The notes: a model not told the origin generated them from the letters alone. A DNA stretch of 64,000 nucleotides from SpSt-333 sp040751955 (GCA_040751955.1 JBFMFY010000009.1:1-64000), one strand, 5' to 3'. Shown: positions 42,725 through 52,951, counted from the first letter of the stretch. Numbers and translations are program-made.

Positions 42725-43417
42725 ATGAAACACGGCAAAAAATTCAATAACGCAATTAAAAAATTCGACCAGAAGAAATTCTATACAATAGATGAAGCGG
42801 TCGGTATCGTAAAAGATGTTGCATCGGCGAAATTCAACGAAGCGGTTGATGTTGCCATCCGTCTCGGTGTCGATCCGAAGAAAGCAGACCAGGCGATTCG
42901 CGGAACGGTGGCGCTGCCGCACGGCATCGGTAAGTCGGTACGCGTTCTGGTTGTAACAAAGGCACCGAAAGATGCAGAAGCAAAAGCAGCAGGTGCTGAC
43001 TACGCCGGCTTTGAAGAGTACATCGAGAAGATCAAAGGGGGCTGGGCTGACGTCGATGTCATCATTGCCACACCCGATGTGATGGTTGAACTCGGCAAAC
43101 TCGGAAAGATTCTCGGTCCCCGCGGATTGATGCCGAATCCGAAGAGCGGCACGGTGACGATGGATGTGGCAACTGCGGTGAAGGAAGTGAAAGCGGGTAA
43201 GATCGAGTTCCGCGTGGACAAAGCAGGCGTCATCCATTCGACTATCGGCAAAGCGAATTTTGAAAAAGAGAAACTCGCCGATAATTTAAAAGCGTTCCTC
43301 GGCATGATCGTTAAACTGAAACCCGCTACGGCAAAAGGACAATACATTAAAAGTATTTACGTCTCATCCACAATGGGACCGAGCGTCCAGATTGACCGCA
43401 CGGTTGTGGCAGCATAA
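42725..43417 (+). CDS. rplA: 50S ribosomal protein L1
   Basis: A 230-residue L1, the stalk protein that guides deacylated tRNA from the E site. Domain I motifs are FNEAVDVAIRLGVDPKKADQ and RGTVALPHGIGKSVRVLV. Domain II includes the DVIIATPDVM region and GKILGPRGLMPNPKSGTVT, the hallmark loop. An ATGGAGGATCA ribosome site precedes the ATG. In other bacteria L1 also represses its own operon. Confidence 0.97.
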   Translation: MKHGKKFNNAIKKFDQKKFYTIDEAVGIVKDVASAKFNEAVDVAIRLGVDPKKADQAIRGTVALPHGIGKSVRVLVVTKAPKDAEAKAAGADYAGFEEYIEKIKGGWADVDVIIATPDVMVELGKLGKILGPRGLMPNPKSGTVTMDVATAVKEVKAGKIEFRVDKAGVIHSTIGKANFEKEKLADNLKAFLGMIVKLKPATAKGQYIKSIYVSSTMGPSVQIDRTVVAA

Positions 43418-43457
43418 TTACAAAAGAACTTACGCACTCATATACAATCAACAAACA

Positions 43458-43500
43458 GCATGTGATGCCTCTGAAATAACGAGGGCTTCTCATTGCATGC
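43458..43500 (+). promoter_or_regulatory. Candidate L10 leader structure
   Basis: In the rplA-rplJ gap, outer GCATG/CATGC and inner CCTC/GAGG pairs enclose internal loops, giving an irregular stem just before the rplJ start at 43519. L10(L12)4 leader RNAs with such kinked stems control rplJL in several bacteria. A covariance-model match was not possible here. Confidence 0.35.
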
Positions 43501-43518
43501 GCACAACGAAACAACACT

Positions 43519-44040
43519 ATGAACAAATCAGAAAAAGAACAAGCAGTCGCCGAGATCCAGGAAATGATCTCGAAGGCGCAGGGTATGTTCTTTACTGATT
43601 TTGCAGGGATCAATGTGGAGCAGATTACCGCGCTCCGCAGTGAATTCCGGAAATCCGGTATCGAATATAAGGTAGTCAAGAATACACTCGCGAAGATCGC
43701 GTTGAAGAACGTGTCGGGCTATGACAAGGTGTTCGACAAACTTGTCGGACCCACAGGCATCGCGTTTGCGTATGATGACCCTGCAGCACCGGCGAAAATC
43801 ATTCAAAAGTTCAAAGAGAAGAACGAGAAGTTCGGGATCAAAGCATGCGTCATTGAAAAAACGGTGTACGACGGTTCGAAATTAAAAGAACTGGCTGCAA
43901 TGCCGTCGCGTGCAGAGGTCGTTGCATCCATTCTCGGCAGCCTTAACTCGCCGATCTCGGGCATTGTCGGCACAATCAATGCCGTGATGCGCGATGTTGT
44001 CGGTGTTCTCGATGCTATTGAAAAGAAGAAAGCCGCATAA
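43519..44040 (+). CDS. rplJ: 50S ribosomal protein L10
   Basis: A 173-residue L10, base of the L7/L12 stalk. The N-terminal globular domain has GMFFTDFAGINVEQITALR and YKVVKNTLAKIAL, then VGPTGIAFAYDDPAAPAKI. The C-terminal helix that binds L12 dimers ends VMRDVVGVLDAIEKKKAA. No strong Shine-Dalgarno precedes the ATG at 43519, which fits control through the leader structure. Confidence 0.97.
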   Translation: MNKSEKEQAVAEIQEMISKAQGMFFTDFAGINVEQITALRSEFRKSGIEYKVVKNTLAKIALKNVSGYDKVFDKLVGPTGIAFAYDDPAAPAKIIQKFKEKNEKFGIKACVIEKTVYDGSKLKELAAMPSRAEVVASILGSLNSPISGIVGTINAVMRDVVGVLDAIEKKKAA

Positions 44041-44081
44041 TAAGTAGAGTACAAATTTTATTGAATAAAGGAGATAATACC

Positions 44082-44456
44082 ATGTCAGCAGTAGCAGAAC
44101 TCGTAGAAAAAATCGAAAAACTCACACTTCTTGAAGCAGTCGAACTCAAGAAAGCTCTCGAAGACAAATTCGGCGTCACCGCAGCTGCACCCGTGATGGT
44201 TGCAGCAGCAGGCGCAGCACCCGCAGCAGCAGCGGCAGCTGAGCAGACCGAATTCACCGTTGAATTGACCGACGGCGGCGCGCAAAAGATCAATGTGATC
44301 AAAGTAGTCCGCGAAGCAACAGGTCTCGGACTAAAGGAAGCAAAAGATCTCGTTGATGGCGCACCGAAACCGGTGAAAGAAGGAATCAGCAAAGCAGACG
44401 CTGAAGCGTTGAAAAAGAAACTCGAAGAAGCAGGCGCAAAAGTTGCCCTGAAATAA
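44082..44456 (+). CDS. rplL: 50S ribosomal protein L7/L12
   Basis: A 124-residue L12. The dimerising N-domain is SAVAELVEKIEKLTLLEAVEL, followed by an Ala-rich hinge (about residues 38-55) and the factor-binding C-domain (VIKVVREATGLGLKEAKDLVDGAP). The ATG at 44082 with AAAGGAGATAATACC in front is chosen over an upstream in-frame TTG at 44061. Confidence 0.97.
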   Translation: MSAVAELVEKIEKLTLLEAVELKKALEDKFGVTAAAPVMVAAAGAAPAAAAAAEQTEFTVELTDGGAQKINVIKVVREATGLGLKEAKDLVDGAPKPVKEGISKADAEALKKKLEEAGAKVALK

Positions 44457-44525
44457 TTTTTCGAGAATTTTTCACACTTAATCGATGTTATATAACACAG
44501 TTATCCTAACATTCTGAACATCCAC

Positions 44526-44571
44526 CAAGCCGATAGTCCGCAAAATGGACTATCGGCTTGTGTATTGTTTT
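44526..44571 (+). terminator. rplL-rpoB attenuator-like hairpin
   Basis: A 14-bp perfect stem (CAAGCCGATAGTCC / GGACTATCGGCTTG, 44526-44539 and 44547-44560) with a GCAAAAT loop, followed by TGTATTGTTTT. It sits 111 nt before rpoB, where partial terminators lower RNA polymerase gene expression relative to ribosomal proteins in other bacteria. Confidence 0.7.
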
Positions 44572-44671
44572 GTCCATTATTTTCAGAGTTTTCTTGTTGT
44601 TCATCGCTCCGCGTTGAACACTTCTTATCAACCAACTATTAAGGTCCCAGCGACCTGAAGGAGTGATTGAC

Positions 44672-47600
44672 TTGAAAAGCCAATCCCGGTTACACATCGA
44701 TCCAAAAACGGGTCGTATGAGTTTTGCAACGATCCAGGAAGTTGTCGAATATCCGGATTTGCTCAATGTGCAGATCGAATCATTTGAGCATTTTTTACAG
44801 GAAAAAGTTTCCCCCGGCAAACGCAAGAACAAAGGACTGCAGCAGGTCTTCCTGCAAAATTTCCCGATCACAGACACACGGGAGAACTACCTTCTTGAGT
44901 TTGTAGAGTACTATGTTGAGAAGGCGAAGTACACCGTGCGGGAATGTCAGGAACGCGGATTGACATTTGCAGTTCCGTTGAAGGCAAAACTTCGTCTCTC
45001 GGCAAAGGCGGAAAACGGCGAAGGGTACACCGACACGATCGAAGAAGTTGTGTACCTCGGCAACCTCCCGTATATGACCGACCGAGGTACATTCATCATC
45101 AACGGTGCGGAGCGCGTCATTGTCAGCCAGTTGCATCGTTCTCCCGGCGTTTTCTTCAGCGAATCGACACACCCGAACGGCACACCGATCTTCTCCGCCC
45201 GCATCATTCCGTTCCGTGGTTCATGGGTAGAGTTCGCAACCGACATCAACAATGTGATGTACGCGTACATTGATCGGAAAAAGAAATTTCCGGTGACAAC
45301 ACTCCTTCGCGCGCTCGGATATTCATCCGACGACGAGATTCTTGAATTGTTCGGTTTGGTCGAGGAAATCAAAGTTGCAGATGTCGATCTGAAAGAGTAC
45401 GTCGGCAGGATTATTTGCGGCGATGTTGTTGACAGGAAAACGGGCGAGATCTTCATCAATAAAGATACACAGATCACCGAAGAGCTCATCAAGAAGATCA
45501 AAAAGGCGGAGATCAAGAAACTGCGTGTGTTGAAATCGGAAGAGGCGGGCACGCGGTCTGTTATCGCCAATACGATCATGAAAGATGCTGTGCACAGCGA
45601 AGAGGATGCGCTCGAGACAATTTACCGTCAGCTCCGCTCCGGTGACGCGCCAGATCTTGATACGGCAAAGAATCTTATTGACAAACTCTTTTTCAATCCG
45701 AAACGGTACGACCTCGGGGACGTCGGCCGCCATAGGTTGAATTCAAAATTGAAACTTGAGATCGACGAATCGGTTACCACACTCACCAAAGAAGATATCA
45801 TTGCGATCATCAAGTACGTGCTTGACCTTCAGCAAGGCAAAGCGCAGGTGGATGATATAGACCATCTCGGTAACCGCCGCGTTCGTACTGTTGGCGAGCA
45901 GATTGCCGCACAGTTCAACATCGGACTTGCAAGAATGACACGCACGATCCGCGAACGTTTGAACATCCGCGATCAAGAACAGGTAACACCTGCTGATCTG
46001 GTGAATGCGCGGACGATCTCCAGTGTGATCAACACATTTTTTGGGACGAACCAACTCTCGCAATATATGGATCAAACCAATCCGCTGGCTGAACTGACCA
46101 ACAAGCGCCGTATGTCGGCACTTGGACCGGGCGGATTGACGCGTGAGCGAGCCGGATTCGAAGTTCGCGACGTTCACTACACGCATTACGGCAGATTGTG
46201 CCCGATCGAAACGCCGGAAGGTCCGAATATCGGTCTCATCTCTTCGCTCTGCATGCATGCACGTGTCAACGAGTATGGCTTCCTTGAAACCCCGTACCGT
46301 GTTGTGAAAAAAGGAAAGGTGACCGACGAGATAGAGTTTCTGAACGCAGAAAAAGAAGACGAATTTGTGATCGCACAGGCGAACGCACCGATTGACGACA
46401 AAGGAAAATTTGAAACTGAACGCGTGCAAGGGAGGAAAGCGGGAGACTTTGTTGTGCAGCCCGCTGAAGAAATGGAATATATGGACGTTGCACCGACGCA
46501 GATTGTCAGCGCGGCAGCGGCGCTCATTCCATTCCTCGAACATGATGACGCGAACCGTGCATTGATGGGATCAAACATGCAGCGTCAGGCAGTACCGTTA
46601 CTTCGTCCTGAATCTCCCATTGTCGGAACAGGCTTGGAGTACAAGATCGCGCGTGACTCGCGCACTTGTATTTTGGCGGAACGCAGCGGCATTGTCGAGA
46701 ATGTTTCCGGCGACAAGATCACCGTTCTCTATGATATTGAGGAAGACAACGTCGAACAACTCGTCAGCTTCGAAGACAAACGCCGTGTTGAATATCGTTT
46801 AATCAAGTTCTTTCGCACGAATCAGGATACAGCGGTCAACCAGAAACCAATCGTTGTTCCGGGCCAACGCTTCAAAAAAGGCGATGTGCTTGCCGATGGT
46901 TGTGCGACCGACCATGGTGAACTTGCACTCGGGCGAAATCTTCTTGTTGCATTCATGCCGTGGCGCGGATACAACTTTGAAGATGCCATTATCATGAATG
47001 AACGCATCGTGGCGGAAGATGTCTTTACTTCCGTACACATCGAGGAGTTCGAACTGCAAGTGCGCGATACAAAGCGCGGCGAGGAAGAGTTGACGCGTGA
47101 AATTCCGAACGTCAGCGAGGAAGCGACAAAAGATCTCGACGAGAACGGGATCATCCGCGTCGGCGCCGAAGTGAAGGAAGGCGACATCCTGATCGGAAAG
47201 ATCACTCCCAAAGGCGAAACCGATCCAACGCCGGAAGAAAAATTGTTGAAGGCAATCTTCGGCGATAAAGCGGGCGACGTGAAAGATGCTTCGCTGAAAG
47301 CACCGCCAGGGATGAAAGGGATCGTCATTTCGACGAAACTCTTCAGCCGGAAGAAAAAAGATGCCGACACGAAAAAAGAGGACAAGAAACGTCTTGATCT
47401 GCTTGAAAAGATGCACAAGCAGAATGTCGAAGCACATTACGAAAAACTTGCCCGCAAACTCGGTTTGACGCTCGACGGCGAGAAGTCAGTCGGAGTCCGT
47501 GATGTTGACGGCAACATGGTGTACCGGAGCGGTACACAGTTCAAAGCCGATACGTTTGCCGGGAATGATAAACTTGACAAGCTCGATTACAAGAGCGAAT

Positions 47601-48460
47601 GGGTTGACGACAAGCGCAAAAACAATCTCATCGCAAAGATCTTCGAGAATTATTTTGATACGCTCAATCATATTGAGGAAGCATACAAGCACGAGAAGAA
47701 CAAGATTACAATAGGAGACGAATTACCGCCGGGTATTGTTCAACTCGCAAAGGTGTACGTTGCGAAGAAACGGAAACTGTCCGTCGGCGATAAGATGGCG
47801 GGGCGGCATGGAAACAAAGGTGTCGTTGCTGCCGTTGTTCCTGCGGAAGATATGCCGTTCTTGCCCGATGGACGCTCGGTTGACATCGTTCTCAATCCGC
47901 TCGGCGTGCCTTCCCGTATGAATATTGGTCAGTTATTCGAAACGGCGCTCGGCTGGGCAGGCAAGCTGCTCGGCGTAAAGTATGCGACGCCGATCTTCGA
48001 CGGCGCAAGCTGGGAAGATGTGCAGGAAGAAATGAAGAAAGCCAATCTCAACCCGGATTCGAAAAGTGTTCTGTTCGACGGACGAACCGGCGAACGTTTC
48101 GACCAGGAAGTCACCGTCGGCATCATCTATATGTTGAAATTGTCGCACCTTGTTGACGACAAGATTCATGCACGTTCCATCGGACCGTACTCGCTTATTA
48201 CACAGCAGCCGCTCGGCGGCAAAGCGCAGTTCGGCGGACAGCGGTTCGGAGAGATGGAAGTGTGGGCGCTGCAGGCGTACGGCGCGTCGCACGTGCTGCA
48301 AGAGATCTTGACCGTGAAATCCGACGACGTAATGGGCCGCGCGAAAGTGTACGAAGCGATCGTGAAGGGAGACAACCTCCCTGAATCGAACATTCCGGAA
48401 TCATTCAACGTGCTCGTCCGGGAACTGCAAGGACTCGGACTGGAAGTGAAAATAGACTAA
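44672..48460 (+). CDS. rpoB: DNA-directed RNA polymerase subunit beta
   Basis: A beta subunit of about 1262 residues. The TTG at 44672 lies 8 nt after AAGGAG; an in-frame GTG at 44663 overlaps that site and is less likely. Conserved blocks include the fork/rifampicin region (NQLSQYMDQTNPLAELTNKR, then SALGPGGLTRERAGFEVRDV), GYNFEDAI, KMAGRHGNKGVV and the C-terminal GGKAQFGGQRFGEMEVWALQ. In the rifampicin cluster the residue matching E. coli H526 is Asn (codon AAC), a substitution at a known resistance position. Length agrees with Bacteroidota beta subunits. Confidence 0.97.
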   Translation: MKSQSRLHIDPKTGRMSFATIQEVVEYPDLLNVQIESFEHFLQEKVSPGKRKNKGLQQVFLQNFPITDTRENYLLEFVEYYVEKAKYTVRECQERGLTFAVPLKAKLRLSAKAENGEGYTDTIEEVVYLGNLPYMTDRGTFIINGAERVIVSQLHRSPGVFFSESTHPNGTPIFSARIIPFRGSWVEFATDINNVMYAYIDRKKKFPVTTLLRALGYSSDDEILELFGLVEEIKVADVDLKEYVGRIICGDVVDRKTGEIFINKDTQITEELIKKIKKAEIKKLRVLKSEEAGTRSVIANTIMKDAVHSEEDALETIYRQLRSGDAPDLDTAKNLIDKLFFNPKRYDLGDVGRHRLNSKLKLEIDESVTTLTKEDIIAIIKYVLDLQQGKAQVDDIDHLGNRRVRTVGEQIAAQFNIGLARMTRTIRERLNIRDQEQVTPADLVNARTISSVINTFFGTNQLSQYMDQTNPLAELTNKRRMSALGPGGLTRERAGFEVRDVHYTHYGRLCPIETPEGPNIGLISSLCMHARVNEYGFLETPYRVVKKGKVTDEIEFLNAEKEDEFVIAQANAPIDDKGKFETERVQGRKAGDFVVQPAEEMEYMDVAPTQIVSAAAALIPFLEHDDANRALMGSNMQRQAVPLLRPESPIVGTGLEYKIARDSRTCILAERSGIVENVSGDKITVLYDIEEDNVEQLVSFEDKRRVEYRLIKFFRTNQDTAVNQKPIVVPGQRFKKGDVLADGCATDHGELALGRNLLVAFMPWRGYNFEDAIIMNERIVAEDVFTSVHIEEFELQVRDTKRGEEELTREIPNVSEEATKDLDENGIIRVGAEVKEGDILIGKITPKGETDPTPEEKLLKAIFGDKAGDVKDASLKAPPGMKGIVISTKLFSRKKKDADTKKEDKKRLDLLEKMHKQNVEAHYEKLARKLGLTLDGEKSVGVRDVDGNMVYRSGTQFKADTFAGNDKLDKLDYKSEWVDDKRKNNLIAKIFENYFDTLNHIEEAYKHEKNKITIGDELPPGIVQLAKVYVAKKRKLSVGDKMAGRHGNKGVVAAVVPAEDMPFLPDGRSVDIVLNPLGVPSRMNIGQLFETALGWAGKLLGVKYATPIFDGASWEDVQEEMKKANLNPDSKSVLFDGRTGERFDQEVTVGIIYMLKLSHLVDDKIHARSIGPYSLITQQPLGGKAQFGGQRFGEMEVWALQAYGASHVLQEILTVKSDDVMGRAKVYEAIVKGDNLPESNIPESFNVLVRELQGLGLEVKID

Positions 48461-48474
48461 GAGTGGTGGAACTA

Positions 48475-48494
48475 CTCCGCGAGTTCTCGCGGAG
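48475..48494 (+). promoter_or_regulatory. Strong hairpin between rpoB and rpoC
   Basis: CTCCGCGA-GTTC-TCGCGGAG, an 8-bp GC-rich stem with a tetraloop, flanked by TGGT and ACCA that can extend pairing. There is no T-run, so it is not a terminator; it is a candidate RNA-processing or stability element between the two large subunits. Confidence 0.5.
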
Positions 48495-48533
48495 AACCAT
48501 TCATTCATTTATAGAGAGAAATGGAGATTAGAT

Positions 48534-51500
48534 ATGATGTTCCGCTCAAATGACACGAAAGCACATAAAGTATTTTCAAGAATCAGCATCAGCCTCGCAT
48601 CGTCGGATGAGATCCTGAGCCGTTCGTACGGCGAAGTGACGAAGCCGGAAACGATCAACTACCGTTCGTTCCGTCCGGAACGGGACGGCTTGTTCTGTGA
48701 GCGCATTTTTGGTCCCACGCGCGATTGGGAATGTTACTGCGGAAAATACAAACGGATCCGATACAAAGGCATTATCTGCGACCGGTGCGGCGTTGAAGTA
48801 ACGCAGAAAAGCGTGCGACGCGAACGGATGGGGCATATCGCCCTTGCTGTTCCGATAGTCCACATCTGGTACTTCCGCTCCCTGCCGAGCAAGATCAGCT
48901 ACGTTCTCGGCATCAGCAATAAAGATCTTGAAAAGATCGTGTACTATGAATCGTACGTCGTGACAAATCCCGGCACCACCGGATTGCAGTTGAAAGATCT
49001 CATTACGGAAGATCAGTACTTCGAAATCTTGTCGTCGCTCCCGGAAAAGAATCAGGACCTCGAAGATGACGATCCGAAGAAATTCGTTGCAAAGATCGGC
49101 GGAGAAGCGATCAAAGATCTGTTGAAGAAAGTTGAAGTCGAATCGCTGTCTGCAGAACTCCGCGCGCTGCTTCGTGTGGAAACATCGGCTCAAAGAAAAC
49201 AGGAATATCTCAAGCGTCTCCGAGTGATCGAAGCATTCCGGGATAAAGAAGGTTCACCGCCGAACAAACCCGATTGGATGGTGCTCGATGTTATTCCGGT
49301 CATTCCGCCCGAACTTCGCCCGCTCGTTCCGTTGGAAGGTGGACGGTTCGCTACATCCGATCTGAACGATCTGTATCGCCGCGTCATCATTCGCAACAAT
49401 CGTTTAAAGAGACTGATCGACATTAAAGCACCGGAAGTCATTCTTCGAAACGAAAAGAGAATGTTGCAGGAAGCTGTTGATTCGTTATTCGATAACTCAC
49501 GACGGACCAACGCAGTGCGCAGCGATAATAATCGTGCGTTGAAGTCGCTCTCCGATATGCTCAAAGGAAAGCAAGGGCGCTTCCGTCAAAACTTGCTCGG
49601 CAAACGGGTTGACTATTCTGGCCGTTCGGTAATCGTTGTCGGTCCGGAATTGCAATTGCATCAGTGCGGACTGCCAAAAGATATGGCAGTCGAGTTGTTC
49701 AAGCCGTTCATCATCCGCAAACTGATTGAGCGCGGTCTTTCGAAGACAGTGAAGAGCGCAAAGAAGATGGTTGAAAAGAAAACCGCAGACATCTGGGAAA
49801 TTCTTGAAGGGATCATTGACGGACATCCGATATTGTTGAACCGCGCCCCCACGCTTCACAGACTCGGTATCCAGGCATTCCAGCCGGTACTTGTCGAAGG
49901 GAAAGCAATCCGCATCCACCCGATGGTCTGCACGGCATTCAACGCAGACTTCGACGGTGACCAGATGGCGGTGCATGTTCCTTTGTCGTTCGACGCGCAA
50001 CTTGAAGCACGCATTCTCATGTTGTCGTCGCACAACATTCTGTCGCCGGCGAGCGGTGCCCCGATTATTACCCCAACACAGGATCAGGTGCTTGGCTGCT
50101 ACTATTTGACAAAATCAAAAGCGGGTGCAAAAGGCGAAGGAATGCTCTTTGCGTCAGCGCAGGAAGTTATCATCGCACGCAATGAAGGGAAACTCGATCT
50201 TCATGCACGCATTAAAGTGCGATATGACGGTAAATTGATTGAAACAACAACAGGTCGCGTGATCTTCAATCAAATTGTTCCGGAAGGATTAGGGTACATC
50301 AACGAACTGCTCAACAAGAAACGGCTCGTCCAAATCATAGCGATGGCTTTCCGCAGGTGCGGCAACCAGCGGACGGCGAAGTTCCTTGATGAGATGAAGA
50401 TGCTCGGCTTTACGTACGCGATGAAGGGAGGACTGTCCGTCAACGTTTCCGATGTTGCCGTGCCGAAGGAGAAAGAAGATCTCATCGCAAAGGCGCAGAA
50501 AGAGGTGGATTCGGTCGAACGTCAGTATCAGAACGGGTTCATCACCAACGGCGAACGTTACAACAAAGTGATTGACGTGTGGACACGTACGACCAGCCGG
50601 GTTGCCGAACGATTGTTCGACTCACTGCAGAATTCCAAAGAAGGATTCAATTCCATTTATATGATGATCGATTCCGGCGCGCGCGGTTCAAAAGAACAAG
50701 TACGCCAGTTGGCAGGTATGCGCGGGTTGATGGCGAAACCGCAAAAATCATTATCGGGTGCTACAGGTGAATTGATCGAAAACCCGATCATCGCAAACTT
50801 CCGCGAAGGTCTTTCCATCCTGGAATACTTTATTTCGACACACGGCGCGCGAAAAGGTCTCGCCGATACAGCGTTGAAGACAGCGGACGCAGGATATTTG
50901 ACACGCCGCCTCGTTGACGTCGCTCAGGATGCAATCATTTCTGAAGAAGATTGCGGAACATTCCGCGGTGTACTTACGGGTGCGTTAAAAGAAGGGGAAG
51001 ATGTGAAAGAGCCGCTCTCTGAACGCATTCTCGGACGTGTTTCGGTTCACGATGTGAAAGATCCGATGTCCGGAAAGATTTTGGTGAAAGCAGGGGACAT
51101 CATTGATGAAGATGTTGCTCAAGCGATTTCTGAAACGTCAATCGAGTTGGTCGAAATCCGTTCCGTGTTAACGTGCGAATCAAAACGCGGTGTCTGCGCA
51201 AAATGCTATGGACGCAATCTCACTACCGGCAAACTTGTTGAGGTTGGCGAGACTGTTGGTATTATCGCAGCACAATCGATTGGTGAACCCGGCACGCAGT
51301 TAACACTCCGTACGTTCCATACCGGCGGTACTGCAAGCTTAATCGCATCGCAATCGCACATTTCTTCAAAGTTCGATGGATATGTAAAGTACGAAGGCAT
51401 TAAATCGATCAAGATCAATACAGAAGAGGGAGAGAAGATCCTGTCGCTCGGACGCAGCGGTGTTATTCATGTATTAAACAATGACAATGCAGTCTTGACG

Positions 51501-52841
51501 AAATACGATGTACCGTACGGTGCAATGCTTCAGTTGGCAGATGGCGCGCAGATACGCAAAGGACAATTACTCTATGAATGGGATCCGTACAACGCAACAA
51601 TCATTTCGGAACATGCCGGTGAAGTGAAATATCAGGACTTGAAAGAGAACATTACGTATCGTGATGAACCTGATGAACAAACCGGCCATATTCAAAAGGT
51701 TGTCATCGAGTCGCGCGATCGCAATCTCAGTCCGTCAATCATGATCGTCGATAAAGCAGGGAAGAAGATAGCAAACTACATCATTCCCACCCGCGCTCAC
51801 ATCTTGGTTGATGATGGTGAATCGATCGGTGCTGGAACAGTTCTCGTAAAAATTCCTCGCGACATCGGCAAGACGCGCGATATCACCGGCGGTCTGCCGC
51901 GTGTAACCGAATTATTTGAAGCCCGTTCCCCGGCGGAGCCGGCAGTCGTATCCGAAATTGACGGTACGGTAACGTTCGGTGCACAAAAACGCGGATCACG
52001 TGAAGTGATTGTTACCAGCCATGATCAACGGGAGCGGAAGGTGTATATGATCCCGCTCGGCAAGCATGTGCTTGTCCAAGAGAACGATATCATCCGAAGC
52101 GGGGAACGACTTTCCGACGGCGCCATCGACCCGCACGATATCTTGCGGATCAAAGGTACCAGCGCGGTGCAGGAATATCTTGTGAACGAAATTCAGGAAG
52201 TCTATCGAATGCAAGGTGTGAAAATCAACGATAAGCACATCGAAATTATCGTGCGTCAGATGATGCAAAAGGTCCGCGTCACCGATCCGGGAGATACGCA
52301 TTTCCTCGAAGGGGACTACATCGACAAAGTGAAATTTGAAGAGGAAAATCGATCGTTGGAAGGGATGGTCTTCATTGAGCACAAGGGAGATTCAAAACAG
52401 AAGAACAATACTGTTGCTGAAAAAAAGAAGATCAAAGAGATCAATGTTGAATTGAAAAAGAAAGAAAAGAAACCGATCGAGTTCAGGGATGCCGAGCCTG
52501 CATTGTCTGAACCGGTGCTTCTCGGAATTACGACGGCGTCGCTTTCAACAGATAGCTTCATTTCAGCGGCATCATTCCAGGAGACGACCAAAGTGCTCAC
52601 CGATGCTGCGATTGAAGCAAAGGTCGATCACCTTCTTGGATTGAAAGAAAATGTGATCATGGGACATCTTATTCCAGCCGGTACCGGCTTGAAGAAATTC
52701 CGGGAAGTGTTGGTTGAATCGAAGAAGCCTTCCCGCGCTATTGAGAAGCCGGCTGTAACCGATGAGGCAGAAGGGGAGTTGAAAGAAGAGGAAGTTGTAC
52801 TGGTGAAAAAAGCACGGAAAAAAACAAAGACAACGGTGTAA
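48534..52841 (+). CDS. rpoC: DNA-directed RNA polymerase subunit beta'
   Basis: A 1435-residue beta' subunit. The N-terminal zinc site is CYCGKYKRIRYKGIICDRCG. The bridge to the active site includes RFRQNLLGKRVDYSGRSVI and the catalytic NADFDGDQMAVH. Later blocks are the second zinc site (CESKRGVCAKCYG) and GIIAAQSIGEPGTQLT in the trigger-loop region. A Lys/Glu-rich tail of about 40 residues (KEEEVVLVKKARKKTKTTV) ends the chain. The ATG at 48534 follows a GGAGATTAGAT site. Confidence 0.98.
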   Translation: MMFRSNDTKAHKVFSRISISLASSDEILSRSYGEVTKPETINYRSFRPERDGLFCERIFGPTRDWECYCGKYKRIRYKGIICDRCGVEVTQKSVRRERMGHIALAVPIVHIWYFRSLPSKISYVLGISNKDLEKIVYYESYVVTNPGTTGLQLKDLITEDQYFEILSSLPEKNQDLEDDDPKKFVAKIGGEAIKDLLKKVEVESLSAELRALLRVETSAQRKQEYLKRLRVIEAFRDKEGSPPNKPDWMVLDVIPVIPPELRPLVPLEGGRFATSDLNDLYRRVIIRNNRLKRLIDIKAPEVILRNEKRMLQEAVDSLFDNSRRTNAVRSDNNRALKSLSDMLKGKQGRFRQNLLGKRVDYSGRSVIVVGPELQLHQCGLPKDMAVELFKPFIIRKLIERGLSKTVKSAKKMVEKKTADIWEILEGIIDGHPILLNRAPTLHRLGIQAFQPVLVEGKAIRIHPMVCTAFNADFDGDQMAVHVPLSFDAQLEARILMLSSHNILSPASGAPIITPTQDQVLGCYYLTKSKAGAKGEGMLFASAQEVIIARNEGKLDLHARIKVRYDGKLIETTTGRVIFNQIVPEGLGYINELLNKKRLVQIIAMAFRRCGNQRTAKFLDEMKMLGFTYAMKGGLSVNVSDVAVPKEKEDLIAKAQKEVDSVERQYQNGFITNGERYNKVIDVWTRTTSRVAERLFDSLQNSKEGFNSIYMMIDSGARGSKEQVRQLAGMRGLMAKPQKSLSGATGELIENPIIANFREGLSILEYFISTHGARKGLADTALKTADAGYLTRRLVDVAQDAIISEEDCGTFRGVLTGALKEGEDVKEPLSERILGRVSVHDVKDPMSGKILVKAGDIIDEDVAQAISETSIELVEIRSVLTCESKRGVCAKCYGRNLTTGKLVEVGETVGIIAAQSIGEPGTQLTLRTFHTGGTASLIASQSHISSKFDGYVKYEGIKSIKINTEEGEKILSLGRSGVIHVLNNDNAVLTKYDVPYGAMLQLADGAQIRKGQLLYEWDPYNATIISEHAGEVKYQDLKENITYRDEPDEQTGHIQKVVIESRDRNLSPSIMIVDKAGKKIANYIIPTRAHILVDDGESIGAGTVLVKIPRDIGKTRDITGGLPRVTELFEARSPAEPAVVSEIDGTVTFGAQKRGSREVIVTSHDQRERKVYMIPLGKHVLVQENDIIRSGERLSDGAIDPHDILRIKGTSAVQEYLVNEIQEVYRMQGVKINDKHIEIIVRQMMQKVRVTDPGDTHFLEGDYIDKVKFEEENRSLEGMVFIEHKGDSKQKNNTVAEKKKIKEINVELKKKEKKPIEFRDAEPALSEPVLLGITTASLSTDSFISAASFQETTKVLTDAAIEAKVDHLLGLKENVIMGHLIPAGTGLKKFREVLVESKKPSRAIEKPAVTDEAEGELKEEEVVLVKKARKKTKTTV

Positions 52842-52879
52842 CTTTCCGGATGGTGATGAAATATTTGCCATCTCAATTG

Positions 52880-52908
52880 TTGACATAAAAATATTTTTTT
52901 GCTATATT
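52880..52908 (+). promoter_or_regulatory. Canonical sigma-70 promoter of the str operon
   Basis: TTGACA (52880-52885), exactly 17 nt, TATATT (52903-52908), about 44 nt upstream of rpsL. Matching the E. coli-type consensus this closely is notable for a Bacteroidota-like genome. Confidence 0.75.
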
Positions 52909-52951
52909 ACTTGGCTTAATTTTTAGTATTTAGAATCATTGGAGAACGTCG

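Noticed and set aside
45743..46543. 266-residue minus-strand ORF inside rpoB
   Set aside because: Antisense shadow of a highly conserved gene region.
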